DNA of 64,000 nucleotides. It comes from Lycium barbarum (lineage: Eukaryota > Streptophyta > Magnoliopsida > Solanales > Solanaceae). The translations under genes were made by a program, and so were the position numbers. The first letter of the stretch is position 1. Each line of letters starts with the position of its first letter. Location of the stretch: positions 63,021,821 to 63,085,820 of the forward strand of contig NC_083346.1 in the NCBI RefSeq assembly GCF_019175385.1, given 5' to 3'. The notes below the pieces were generated by a model. The model saw nothing but the letters and a program-made list of their open reading frames with translations, had not been told where the DNA came from and did not search any database. This document shows, in pieces, positions 10,568 through 21,017 of this stretch.

Positions 10568-11889
10568 ATGTCGCCGAAAGGAAAAGCTACAGCTGCCAGA
10601 AAGGCAAAGCTACGACTAAGAAGCGGGTAGAAAGGGAGCCTCCGGCAAACGTAGAGGAAAGTGAATCGCAAAGTGAGGCCGCGCCCAATGTAGAAGAGCA
10701 GGGTGGAGCCTCAGCTCCGATTCCTCCACCGGGTGCTTCGGGTCAACAAGTGTCTGAGGCCCTACATTTATTGACACAGTTGGTTGCCGCTCAGGCACAA
10801 CGACAGAATGCGGGCCTAAGTGATCGTTCAGCTAGTACAAGAGCCCGTGATTTCCTTACTCTAAACCCTCCAGAATTTTTCGGGTCGAAGCCGGATGAGG
10901 ACCCACAAGGTTTTATCGATGAGATGTTGCGGATGCGGAAACTTATGCATGCTTCTGAGACCGAATCCGTGGAGTTGGCCTCATATAGACTTCGCGACGT
11001 GGCGGTACTATGGTATAAAAATTGGGTGATATCAAGGGGAGAGAACGCACCACCTCCCATTTGGCAAGAGTTTGTGGATGCCTTTATTCGTCACTACTTG
11101 CCACCTGAAGTCCGTCGAGCTAGAGCGGACAGGTTCTTAAATTTGAAACAGGGAAGCATGAGTGCCCGAGAGTATAGTATGCAATTTAACTCATTGGCCC
11201 GGTATGCTCCGACTATGGTGGCTAACATGGGAGACCGAGTCTATAGATTTGTGAGTGGTTTAGGACCACACTTGTTCAGAGATTGCTTGACAGCCTCTTT
11301 GCAAGACAGGATGGATATTTCCCGGATACAGACCCATGCTCAGAACCTCGAGGAACGACAACGACAGCAGAGAAGTGATCGTAAGGATGACAGAAGACAA
11401 GGTAAGAGGGCTAGATCTATGGGGGAGAGCAGTGAGTACCGAGGGGGACCGAGACAGACGCATTCCAGGCACTCAGGTCAGTCAGTGACCAGTGCACCTC
11501 CCAGATTCTCGGATAGGAGATTTGATCGTTCTACTCAGTCAGGCCAGGGGCAGAGTTCGAGGGCCTCAGATTCGCAGTCTAGGGGAGACTTTAGCCAGAG
11601 GAGACCTCTAGTACCGCGGTGTATCCAGTGTGGAAAATTACATTCCGGTCAGTGTCGTCAGGGTTCGAATGCTTGTTATGGTTGCGGGCAGGTTGGTCAT
11701 ATGATGAGAGATTGCCCTTCAGCGAGAGATAGAGCGGGGACTCAGCCCACAGGTTCAGCAGCGGGTTCTTCGTCAGCTCGCCCGATAGCACAGACTCCTC
11801 AGACTACAGCAGGCAGAGGCAGAGGTAGAGGGGGAGCATCCACTTCAGGTGCTGTTCAGCCCCGTGTGTATGCTTTAGCTGGGCGATAG
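10568..11889 (+). pseudogene. gag (capsid and nucleocapsid), element B
   Basis: The frame is shifted once near 10605; from 10623 it is open to TAG 11887-11889, with the methionine-less stretch rich in E and P before 10750. The retrotransposon gag core runs from about 10855 to 11360, recognised by PPEFFGSKPDEDP, the LWYKNW region and SLARYAP. A basic, arginine- and glutamine-rich linker follows. Two zinc knuckles close the domain: a short CX2CX3HX3C from 11620 and a standard CX2CX4HX4C at 11674-11715. It forms virus-like particles and binds the RNA in this family. The stop separates gag from protease; in intact relatives the frame continues with Q. Confidence 0.92.
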
Positions 11890-13284
11890 GATCTTGAGTC
11901 TTCCCCAGACGTCGTCACAGGTACCTTGACTATATTTTCCCGTGACGTATATGCTCTGATTGATCTGGGTTCTACCTTCTCATATATTACTCCGTATATC
12001 GCTGATTGTGTTGGGGTGAGACCCGAGCCGATTAAACCTTTCGAGGTATTCACTCTGGTTGGTGATCCTGTAATAGCGAGGCAAGTATATAAGTACTGTG
12101 TAGTCATTATATGTGATCGTCAGACAAGGGCTGATTTGATTGAACTTGAGATGATAGATTTTGACGTAATTATGGGTATGGACTGGTTGGCATCGTGCTA
12201 TGCTAATGCTTGTTGCCGGACAAAGGTAGTTCGATTCCAATTTCCGGGAGAGCCCATACTTGAGTGGAGGGGTAATACAGTTTTCCTAAAGGGTAGGTTT
12301 ATTTCCTACCTTAAGGCGAGAAAGATGATAGCCAAAGGTTATATTTGTCATCTAGTTCGGGTTCATGACACGGAAGCGGAAGTGCCAACTTTCCAGTCTG
12401 TCCCGGTAGTGAATGCATTCCCAGATGTGTTTCCCGATGAGTTACCAGGCCTTCCTCCAGAAAGGGAGATTGATATCGCCATTGATGTATTACCAAACAC
12501 CGAGCCTATTTCTATTCCTTCTTATCGAAAGGCTCCAGCAGAACTGAAAGAGCTAAAAGCACAGCTAAAAGATTTACTTGAGAAGGGGTTTATAAGGCCT
12601 AGTTCTTCGCCGTGGGGAGCACCAGTCCTGTTCGTAAAGAAGAAAGACGGATCGCTACGAATGTGCATCGACTACAGGCAGTTGAACAAGGTGACAATAA
12701 AGAATAAATACCCTCTTCCCAGAATCGACAATTTGTTTGATCAATTACATGGCGCTAAATGGTTCTCCAAGATAGATCTGAGATCGGGTTATCATCAGGT
12801 GAGAATTAGGGAAACAGATATTCCCAAGACTGCCTTCAGGACATGATATGGTCACTACGAGTTTCGAGTAATGTCGTTCGGGTTGACGAATGCCCCGGCA
12901 GTGTTCATGAATTTAATGAATAATGTGTTCAGGCTATTTTTGGACCTTTTTGTGATAGTTTTCATCGACGATATTTTGGTCTACTCTCGCACAGAGTCAG
13001 AACATGGAGATCATCTAAGAATTGTTCTTGGCGTTCTTCGAGATCGGGAATTGTATGCAAAGTTTTCAAAGTGCGAGTTTTGGCTTAATTCTGTTGCATT
13101 CCTGGGTCATATTATTTCATATGATGGTGTTCGAGTTGACACTCAGAAAATAGAAGCTGTGAAGACCTGGCCAAGACCGACGACGCCTACAGATGTTCGT
13201 AGTTTCCTTGGGTTAGCAGGATACTATAAAAGATTTGTAGAGGGCTTCTCATCTATTTCAGCCCCATTGACAGAAGTCGGCTAA
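11890..13284 (+). pseudogene. Protease and reverse transcriptase, element B
   Basis: In frame with gag after the TAG. The aspartic protease site reads LIDLGST (D at 11962-11964); D has LIDPGST, so the residue after D differs between them. The reverse transcriptase starts near 12430 with the [17 protein letters not shown] lead-in; the catalytic FIDDILVYS lies at 12961-12987. A TGA (12844-12846) stands where D has CGA. The frame is lost at an 11-base deletion near 13275, just before RNase H. Without these breaks the segment would have all core reverse transcriptase blocks. Confidence 0.92.
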
Positions 13285-14047
13285 ATTCCAGTGTAGTGAT
13301 GCCTCTGAGCGTAGCTTCCAAGAGTTGAAAAACAGGTTGACCTCAGCGCCAGTGCTAACACTTCCAGAAGGATCAGATGGCTATGTAGTATATTGTGACG
13401 CCTCCGGTGTGGGATTAGTATGTGTATTGATGCAGAATGGGAAAGTTATTGCATATGCTTCGAGACAGTTGCGAAAACATGAACAGAATTATCCCACTCA
13501 TGATCTTGAGCTAGCTGCGGTCATTCATGCATTGAAAATATGGAGACACTGCTTATATGGTGTGCATGTGGACATCTATACGGATCACAAAAGCCTTCAA
13601 TATATTTTCCAACAGAAGGAGTTGAACCTGCGGCAAAGGCGATGGTTGGAATTACTGAAGGATTACGACGTGAACATTCTATATCACCCACGGAAGGCGA
13701 ATGTAGTAGCGGATGCACTTAGCCGCCGATCGATGGGTAGTTTGTGTAGAGTTCCTTCGGAAAAGCGAGAAATGGTTCGTGAGGTCCATCGGTTAGCAAG
13801 TCTCGGCGTACGGCCAATTGATTCAGGAGATGCAAGTATTAGCATCAATGACCCCACAGTTTCATCATTGAATCTAGAAGTGAAGGAGCGACAATATGAA
13901 GATCCTCAGTTAAGCCACTATCGAGATCTATCTCATGAAAAGGAAAAATCTCCATTCGAAGTTTCCATAGAAGGGGTCCTTAGATATCGAGGCCGGCTAT
14001 GTGTACCGAATGTGGCAAACTTGCGCCAACGGATTTTAGAGAAATAA
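13285..14047 (+). pseudogene. RNase H segment, element B
   Basis: Open in a new frame from 13325. The first catalytic aspartate is in YCDASG (13397-13399), followed by HDLELAAV and TDHKSLQY, ending with [12 protein letters not shown] linker leads to the integrase. TAA at 14045-14047 stands directly before the HYSRYS start of the zinc-binding part of integrase. The domain removes the RNA strand during cDNA synthesis. Confidence 0.9.
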
Positions 14048-15321
14048 CACTATTCCCGGTATTCTATTCATCCAGGTGCAACCAAGATGTACTACGATCT
14101 CAAATTGATATATTGGTGGGATAGCATAAAGCGAGACATAGCAGAAGTTGTAGCACAGTGCCCAAATTGCCAGCAAGTGAAGGCCGAGCATCAAAGGCCA
14201 GGAGGCTTATTGCAAACAATGGAAATTCCTACGTGGAAATGGGAAGAAATTAACATGGATTTTGTGGTAGGATTACCCCGTACGCGAGGGAAGTATGATT
14301 CTATATGGGTGATCGTGGATAGACTCATGAAAGCAGCTCATTTTCTCCCCGTTGAACCACATATTCGGCGGAAGATTATGCTAAATTGTATCTCAAGGAG
14401 ATTGTACGACTTCACGGTATTCCTTTTACCATTATCACAGACAGAGGGGCATAGTTCACAGCCAAGTTCTGGAAGTCCTTCCGAGAAGGTCTAGGTACCC
14501 AAGTTAAGCTCAGCACGGCGTTCCACCCGCAGACCGACGGACAAGCCGAGCGTACTATTCAGACCATGGAAGATATGCTACGAGCGTGTGTCCTGGACTT
14601 TGGTGGTAGTTGGGATGAGCATTTGCCTCTTATTGAATTTGCCTATAATAACAACTATCATTCCAGTATTCAAATGGCCCCGTATGAAGCCTTATATGGA
14701 AGAACATGCAGATCTCCAATTGGATGGTTTGAAACCGGAGAAGTACAATTGATAGGCCCCGACTTGATCCAACAAGCAGTTGAAAAGGTTAAAGTGATTC
14801 GAGACCGACTGTTAACAGCTCAAAGTCGCCAAAAGTCTTATGCAGATAATCGCCGACGAGACTTGGAATTTCAAGTGGGCGATTGGGTGTTCCTGAAGGT
14901 ATCGCCGATGAAGGGAGTGATGAGATTTGGCAAGAAGGGAAAACTAAGTCCCAGATATATCAGACCCTACCAAATCATTCGCAAGGTGAGTCGAGTAGCC
15001 TACGAATTGGACTTGCCTTCAGAGCTCGAATCCGTACATCCAGGATTCCATGTTTCGATGCTCCGCAAGTGTATTGGAGACCCAACGAGAATAGTTCCGG
15101 TTGATGATATGTAAGTAACAGAGAAGCTAACATACGAGGAAATGCCCATTGCCAATTTGAACAGACAAGTGCGAAGGCTTCGGAATAAAGAGGTTGCTTC
15201 AGTCAAAGTTCTATGGTGGAACAATAATCGGGAAGAAATGACTTGGGAAGCGGAGGAGAAGATGAAATCTATGTACCCCCATTTGTTCCAATCCCCAGAA
15301 GAGATTCAAGATGAGACGTAG
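14048..15321 (+). pseudogene. Integrase and chromodomain-like tail, element B
   Basis: The zinc-binding part has histidines from 14048 and CPNC at 14159-14170. The catalytic triad is readable: D 14318-14320, D 14440-14442, E 14548-14550, the last two 36 codons apart (DD35E). A frameshift near 14352 and TAG 14452-14454 lie between the first and third. After GWFETGE and the SPMKGVMRF block, TAA 15112-15114 cuts off the tail. The tail (about 15163-15290) reads QVRRLRNKEVASVKVLW and EEMTWEAEEKM, the chromodomain pattern of Tekay-type elements, which directs insertion to heterochromatin in this family. Confidence 0.9.
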
Positions 15322-15497
15322 ATGGTGTAAGGTATGTATGTTTTAATTTTATGTTTTTGGTCGTGTGTGGCCATAAATGTGTTGATATTGTGATATAGCC
15401 CTGTGAGGCGAAGATATTGTGGGTTGTTGTAATGGAAAGGTAGTGTCCAAATTACAAAGGAAACTCTGGCAAAATTTTTCTAGAATTCCCAAGTGTC

Positions 15498-15535
15498 GAA
15501 CATTCGAGGACGAATGTTCCAAAAGGGGGGAAGAA
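15498..15535 (+). other. Pre-PPT hairpin and polypurine tract, element B
   Basis: A perfect hairpin GAACATTCG-agga-CGAATGTTC (15498-15519) directly precedes the purine run AAAAGGGGGGAAGAA (15521-15535), which primes plus-strand synthesis at the 3' LTR start. Confidence 0.85.
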
Positions 15536-17934
15536 TGTTACACCTCGGAAATTTCTCCGTACTTGTATGATGAGTGGAATGATGAAGCGTTTGAGTGAAT
15601 GATGTTTTATTAAGTCGGGAATGGCTAATTAAGAATTTTTGGAAATAAGAAAGTCGCGGAAAATTTTTCAGCCCAGTGGTCGTATATGGCACTATACGAC
15701 CCGTAAAGTGATTTACTGACCATATAGTGCAGTCGTCCTCCAGCTTGTCAAAAATCTCAACTCTCTGTAAATTGTGAAAATGGTTAAATACGACTTGGAG
15801 GACGGCCCGTAAACTATTTTACGGACCGTAAACCTCAGTCGTAAATTGCCATAATCCCCAGCCAAACTTTCTGTTTCTGGGATGATTAAAAACGACCATG
15901 GAGGACGGACCGTAAACCACAATACGGTCCGTAAACTGCAATTTACGACCACTGTTCATCCCGACAAGAATTCATTAAAGATCAGATTTGTGATTTTTAA
16001 AGGGGACTTAAGCCTCATTTCAACTCATTATTCATTCAACCAACTCAAGAAACTTCTAGACCTCTCCACATACTTCATCTATAGAAATCCCAAAGAATCA
16101 AAAGAACATCAATACACACAACACCAAATTCACAAAAATAAGTGTAAGAACACATCAAAGGATCTTCTAAGTCAAGAAATTCCCAAGAAGGTGGAACTAG
16201 GGTTTTGGCTAATTGAAGTGTTTCAACTTAAGGATTGTTCAACCATTATCCAAGGTACGTTTCATGATTATTCCATGTTGTTTGAAGTATTGGAAAGCTT
16301 AGACACTTGAAATGTAGAAGAACATAGAAATGGGTCATTATTGAGTGAATAGTGACATAAATGAATGATAGTGGAATTGAACTATGAATATTGAAGTTTT
16401 GTGAGTACTAATACGTTATAAATGATGTTTATATCATGAAACAAGCATTAAATGCATGAAAACGCAAGGATGAGCTAGAAGTAGAAATAAGGGAAAATTG
16501 GAGGAAAATGGTGGATTTTGCCAAATGTACGTAAATGACGATTGTCGATGATGATATTGCGAGTAATATTATGAATGTTGGGAGTTGATATAAAACATGA
16601 GAAAAGTGGTATGAGCGAAGGAAGTGTTGTCCGACTTCTCCTAGAATTTGCGACGCGTTCTTATAGCTAGCTACTAATGTTGATACGAATTCTCTTATGA
16701 AGGTAACGACGTGATATCGATGGAGAAAAAGTGAACAATATCTTAGATAAACGACCAAGGTATGTGAGGCTAGTCCTTCTTTCTAATGGCATGAATCTTT
16801 TAGCTTGAATCCCTATTCCTTCCATGAGTTCTTACATTCTAAGAAGTTAAAAGCTTATACCTATGAATGTCTATATGAGATGAGTTATACGATATGATGA
16901 CACTAGAATGATGATGATGTTATTCCTTGCCTACACTCACCTTATGTACTAGTCCTTTCAAGGTGAGGCAAAATGTCCATAATGGTTCTATAATCTAACT
17001 GGGGGATCACGACCTTACGTCACCCCGATAGAGTAAAGTTGATCATGAGTCTTATATACGCATTATGATAAGATAAGTATTTTATGATAAACATATTACT
17101 ATGAGTATTTACATTAAGCATGTCATGATTGCATTCACACCGGGCCTAGTTGGCCGGGCAGACACCGCTTTGGCGGGCGACGATACAGATACACCATGAC
17201 CTACGGGCGTGGGCAGACACCACTAGTGGGCGGCATGAGATGGTACCCCAGACGCGGGAGGCCTGCACGCGGGCTAATGTTATTGATTATCACACCGTTC
17301 CGACATGGACGGGCAGCTTGCATATGATGCATACATGTTATGATTATGAGTATGAGTAGGACAACATGTATTACTTCATTTATGATTATCAGTCAGATTC
17401 AGTTGTCTCATGTTGATGTTATTCCCCTATTATTGATGTCTTCTTTCATTATGTATGCCTCTCATACTCGGCACAATATTCATACTGACGTCCTTTCTTC
17501 GGACGCTGTGTTCATGCCCACAGGTAGACAGGGAGGAGAGCTTGGCCCAGGTCCTCAGTAGCTGTCAGCTGATATATAGCACTCTATTGTTCGGAGGTGC
17601 TTATGGCTATTCTTTTGATGTACATTCATATATGCATATTTTGGGCATGACGGAGTCTTGTTCCGTCTATGTATTCATTTTGTTAGTAGAGGCTCGTAGA
17701 TATGCAGTGTGGGTTAGATGGTCTAACAAGATGTTTTCATATGTATGTATATTATTTTGATGGCCAAGAGGCAAATGTATATAAAGTATTTATGTTTTGA
17801 TTAAATACGATTTTCCTACAATTGGTATGTAAAATTGATAAAAGAGTATTAAATGAGCAAGATAAGTAGTAGAGTGAACGGTGGTCGGTAACTAGCTCCG
17901 GGTACCCGTCGCGGCCCCTAGCTGGGTCGTGACA
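15536..17934 (+). repeat. 3' LTR of element B
   Basis: TGTTACACCTCGG to GGGTCGTGACA, 2399 bases. Its first donor-like site reads AAGGTACGT (near 16254) where the 5' LTR has AAGGTAAGT. The TGACG core is at 17015-17022. Confidence 0.92.
17462..17525 (+). promoter_or_regulatory. Triple stem-loop module, element B 3' LTR
   Basis: Second and third stems equal those of the 5' copy (CGTCC/GGACG; CTGTG/CACAG). The first stem is weakened by two changes (GGCAC, CATAC). Confidence 0.5.
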
Positions 17935-18025
17935 GGTAAGTTCCTAAGAAAGATTAAGCATTCCATCAAAACTTTCTTATTCGTGCAATCTAGCCATCTA
18001 GCAGGCTTAATGAATGGAAGGTTAT
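17935..18025. other. Old flanking DNA between elements B and E
   Basis: GGTAA at 17935-17939 is the right duplication of B. The remaining 86 bases should continue the sequence interrupted at 5028; I see no feature in them. GTTAT at 18021-18025 would be the left duplication of E, its partner lying outside the window. Confidence 0.6.
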
Positions 18026-18057
18026 TGTAACGACCTGTTAGGTCATTCTAGCTATTT

Positions 18058-18073
18058 GGGGGGGGGGGGGGGG
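18058..18073 (+). repeat. G16 homopolymer
   Basis: Sixteen consecutive G near the LTR start, followed by TTACCCC; a likely site of length error in assembly. Confidence 0.9.
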
Positions 18074-19460
18074 TTACCCCTTTTGACCCCTCCCCTAGCT
18101 TCATTAACATATGTTTGACTTGTGGGGATGGTTGGCGCGATTCCTGAGGCATTCAGAGGTGATTTGGGTGAGAAAATGGAAATTTTGAATGTTTTAAGTG
18201 TTTGGTTGACCAAAGTCAACATCGGGGGTGTTGCACCTCGTAAAATTATTGCGTCGTTTGGGTCGTAAGTAAACTAACGTAAGCCCGTAGAGGCCATGGA
18301 ACCCTTATTAGGTTAAGGAAGACTTTTAGCAAGTGCTAAGCAAGTATCTAAAGGTTTCGGGGTTAAACGAATTAAAGATGTTATAACCTGTACTTTCGAG
18401 GTTAAACTAGGAGTTCTTAATATGCTAAGGAGGTCATGTTTTAAGGTAATTTAAGCATATAATATTCGTATGTTAAGTTTTGAAGTCAAGCAAGTTGTAA
18501 AATAAAAGCGGCGAAAAGTATCGCAAGTTAAGTTAATAAATTTTGCTGAAATTTGGGTCTAATGTCACTGAGATTTTCTCCAATGTACTTAGAGTTATAT
18601 GTGTTCCACCCATCAAATTGAATGTCTACGAGTGTAGTTTCCAATACATTAAACCGTTCATCCATACGACGTCGGAATAGAGAGATATTCACGTTTTCGC
18701 GAGACTCCGCAGTCAGTCTCGCCGGGACCCACTATGACGGTGGCTGACTTTTGTTCATTTAAATCCGATGTAGACTTCATTTTTGGGTCATTTTCGACCC
18801 AAATCAGTTCTTAAACTCTCCTAAGGCTTCCCTAACACCTCTCCAAGGTTCAAGAGCCAAACCCAAGGGATTCAACCCAAATCTTCCATCAAAAGTGTTG
18901 AAGACTAAAGAATTACTCCTACGATGTTGTGGCGTGATTGAGGGTCATTGTGAGCTGAGTTAAGCTTAGGGTTCGAGTTTTATCTACTACCTAAGGTATT
19001 TTTAACATATTTTCTGTTGTGTTTAAGATTAATAACATGTTGGTTGCATCGTTTGGTGAAATAAAAATATGAAGCTTGAGATTGAAAGTGAAGATTAAAG
19101 TGTTAGGTGTGTGGACTGTTTTGAAGGTTGTTTTTATGATGTTTTGGGCTGAAAATGATGTTGTAAGAATAAGTATGATGTTACAAATTTTGTATACTGA
19201 TTCATGGAAAAAGAAATGGGATTCGAATTATATTTTGGAATCTTAAATCGAGCTTGCCGCTCAACATGGTTGTTGAGGTAATTGGAAAGCTTATATTGAA
19301 TTGTATTGTTGTTGTTGGGCTGTTTTGATGACCCTTAGTAGTCTATGGGATGTAGTATAAATAGGGGAGGTGCTGTCCATTTTCTCGTAGGATATATGGT
19401 TAGTAAATCGTGATGGTTACAACATTTATAATGATAACAGTATCGTTTTACTTATTGTAG

Positions 19461-19512
19461 ATGCAAGAAAATTGTGTTAAGCTCGGTGGTTGATTGAAGA
19501 GGAGATGACAAG
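19461..19512 (+). other. Putative 52-nt leader exon in E LTR
   Basis: It is bounded by TTATTGTAG on the left and AAG/GTATGTTAAGG on the right, both good plant splice consensus. The length equals that of the matching segment in the LTRs at 56645 and 62843, and one more than in D (44463). Confidence 0.5.
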
Positions 19513-19698
19513 GTATGTTAAGGCTGTTCTCTTCCTTCTTTTCGCATGATCAAGATGAAATGAACATAAATGAACGCAATTCATAATTACTACTCTTAGA
19601 CATGTTAGCAACTTATGTTATTGACTTCCTTATGATGATATTAGTCATGTATCATGTTCACGGATCTTCCAGAGTATGTATGTTAATGATGTAGTTCC

Positions 19699-19740
19699 AT
19701 AATGTTAATCGAAGGTGCAATGACCTTACGTCACTCCGAT
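19699..19740 (+). promoter_or_regulatory. TGACG-motif site, element E LTR
   Basis: TTACGTCA at 19726-19733. The enclosing stem is imperfect (ATCGAAG with CTCCGAT). Confidence 0.45.
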
Positions 19741-19770
19741 AGATTCATATTGTCTTCTTATCATTCATGC

Positions 19771-19771
<1 letters not shown>

Positions 19772-19830
<59 letters not shown>
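19772..19830 (+). repeat. (AT)n microsatellite
   Basis: About 29 uninterrupted AT units, in the E LTR where others carry dyad arrays. Confidence 0.95.
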
Positions 19831-19833
<3 letters not shown>

Positions 19834-20099
19834 ATTTTATGACACCGAGCCGCGCTATAGACGGCCGGGTATGGCACCTATTGTGCACACCACTGCAGTT
19901 GGGTACGGTATGATGATGATAGCCCCAAAGAGTGGCTTAATGATGATGACGATGCAGCCCCACAGTGTAGCTTATATATATGTATACGTTTTAAAAGAAA
20001 GCATGCATGTCATACGCCCTCAGAGGCATTCAGATGTATAGGTTGACTCTCTTTTATATCATGTAACCTTCATGTCTTTATTATGTTGTTCCTCATGCC

Positions 20100-20173
20100 T
20101 TACATACTCGGTACATTATTCGTACTGATGTCCCTTTTGTCTGGGACGCAACGTTTCATGCCCGGAGGTCTTG
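20100..20173 (+). promoter_or_regulatory. Triple stem-loop module, element E LTR
   Basis: First stem CGGTAC with GTACTG (one wobble). Second stem GTCCC (20130-20134) with GGGAC (20143-20147). The third stem is not formed (CAACG against CGGAG). Confidence 0.5.
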
Positions 20174-20623
20174 AGATACAGTTTAACGGCCCACTCAGTA
20201 GGATACCAGCTCAGTAAACAGTGTTATTGCACTCCACTTGTTCCAAGTTGTCTTGTGTGTTAGTATGATTATATGTATGCACATGTATGGGCATGGCGGG
20301 GCCCTCTCCCGACTACGTTGTGTCATGTACTCTAGTAGAGGCTTGTAGACAGTTATGCACAGTCAAATGTTGTATGGCCTTGTCGGCTTATGTATTATTG
20401 CAGAGATGTTTATGGCGGCTCTGTCGACCCATCTAGTATGCCCAGTTTGTTATGTTGTTATGTCCTTTTAGACTTGTTTTATTTCAGTCTATCATTTATG
20501 TGAGTCAGCAGGTTATCTCAACGGCCCTATGGTTATGATTACGTTACGGATGTATGTCTGGTGGTACTAGGCAAGTAAGGCCAGGTGCCCGTCATGGCCT
20601 TCCAGTTTGGGTCGTGACAAAAG

Positions 20624-20635
20624 TGGTATCAGAGC
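20624..20635 (+). other. Primer binding site, element E
   Basis: TGGTATCAGAGC, four bases after the LTR end; initiator-Met tRNA type. Confidence 0.9.
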
Positions 20636-20677
20636 AGTTTTGTCCTAGGGTTATCTACAAGCCATGTCCTATAGAGT

Positions 20678-20717
20678 CTTGTTTAGGGGTGTGTTTCACA
20701 CCACACTTATAAACAAG
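20678..20717 (+). other. Leader stem-loop, element E
   Basis: Outer stem CTTGTTTA (20678-20685) with TAAACAAG (20710-20717). Inner stem GGTGTG (20688-20693) with CACACC (20697-20702), closed by three T. Unlike B, C, D and the tandem element it shows no palindromic hexamer in the loop. Confidence 0.55.
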
Positions 20718-20760
20718 AGGCTGCAGGGCATTTAGGTAGGTTACTTTTCTTCTTTATTCT

Positions 20761-20762
20761 AG
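20761..20762 (+). other. Putative splice acceptor before the E open frame
   Basis: A pyrimidine tract CTTTTCTTCTTTATTCT runs into AG, followed by the word GTTGTGCTATAGAGCC that is shared, with changes, by all elements here. Confidence 0.45.
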
Positions 20763-20834
20763 GTTGTGCTATAGAGCCGAGTGATAGGATATGAAATTCT
20801 TAACCCTAACCTTTGCTTATCTTATAGTTGGAAG

Positions 20835-21017
20835 ATGACTTTTTCGGGAAGAACTATAGATGGCCCGAGGACTGAAATGATGACAGCGGTGGGAGCGAGT
20901 TACTCTCTAGAGGAGGACCCAACTGAGGATATATCCTCCATTGAGACGGACCCATCTGAGATCATATCTTCTATGGAAACAGACCCGTCTGAGATTCGGG
21001 ATGAGTCAGCACTATAG
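20835..21017 (+). pseudogene. Small acidic protein frame of element E, broken
   Basis: From ATG 20835 the frame runs 60 codons to TAG 21015-21017. It holds three acidic repeats of the type EEDPTED, ETDPSEI, ETDPSEI. After the stop the same frame continues with sense similar to the C protein (an APMSPVSP-like segment), so the stop looks secondary. The spacing of SYSLEEDP, SMETDPSE and the proline-rich part matches the C frame at 40320-40871. No known domain, membrane segment or signal peptide is seen. It occupies the place of gag in the element, yet has no zinc knuckle. I do not recognise the family. Confidence 0.5.

Larger units (their letters stand above)
10568..15321 (+). pseudogene. gag-pol polyprotein remnant of element B
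   Basis: One original reading frame of about 1,580 codons begins at ATG 10568 (MSPKGKATAA) and ends at TAG 15319-15321 after a PHLF-type tail. Lesions in order: a frameshift near 10605; TAG at 11887; TGA at 12844; an 11-base deletion near 13275; TAA at 14045; a frameshift near 14352; TAG at 14452; TAA at 15112. Comparison with D supports every one. The TAG and TGA stops fit CAG or CGA codons hit by C-to-T change. All catalytic motifs I looked for can still be read across the breaks, so decay is recent relative to loss of function. It cannot now make a full polyprotein. Confidence 0.93.
5029..17934 (+). mobile_element. Element B: decayed autonomous Ty3/gypsy chromovirus
   Basis: A complete but dead LTR retrotransposon: 5' LTR 5029-7421, primer site 7426-7437, gag-pol remnant 10568-15321, polypurine tract 15521-15535 and 3' LTR 15536-17934, bounded by GGTAA duplications. 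A 2935-base solo LTR (7443-10377) sits between primer site and gag. Domain order gag, protease, reverse transcriptase, RNase H, integrase, chromodomain-like tail places it among chromoviruses of Tekay/Del type. The two LTRs differ at roughly 2.5-3 percent of sites by eye, clearly more than those of D, so B is the older insertion. At least eight lesions interrupt the reading frame. Confidence 0.95.
18026..20619 (+). repeat. 5' LTR of element E
   Basis: TGTAACGACCTG to GGGTCGTGACA, 2594 bases. It contains a run of 16 G (18058-18073), a donor-like AAGGTAT (GT 18996), a possible 52-nt exon (19461-19512) between TTGTAG and AAGGTATGTT, a TGACG site (19726-19733), a long AT tract and a triple stem-loop. 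Confidence 0.8.

Noticed and set aside
10791..11060. Minus-strand frames opposite gag and pol in B, D and the tandem bodies
   Set aside because: Shadows of the coding strand caused by codon bias; no independent support.
5374..16310. 142-codon frames at 5374-5802 and 15882-16310 as a gene
   Set aside because: They are the same LTR segment of B in two copies, overlap the presumed leader and donor site, and resemble no protein; intactness in both is explained by LTR copying.
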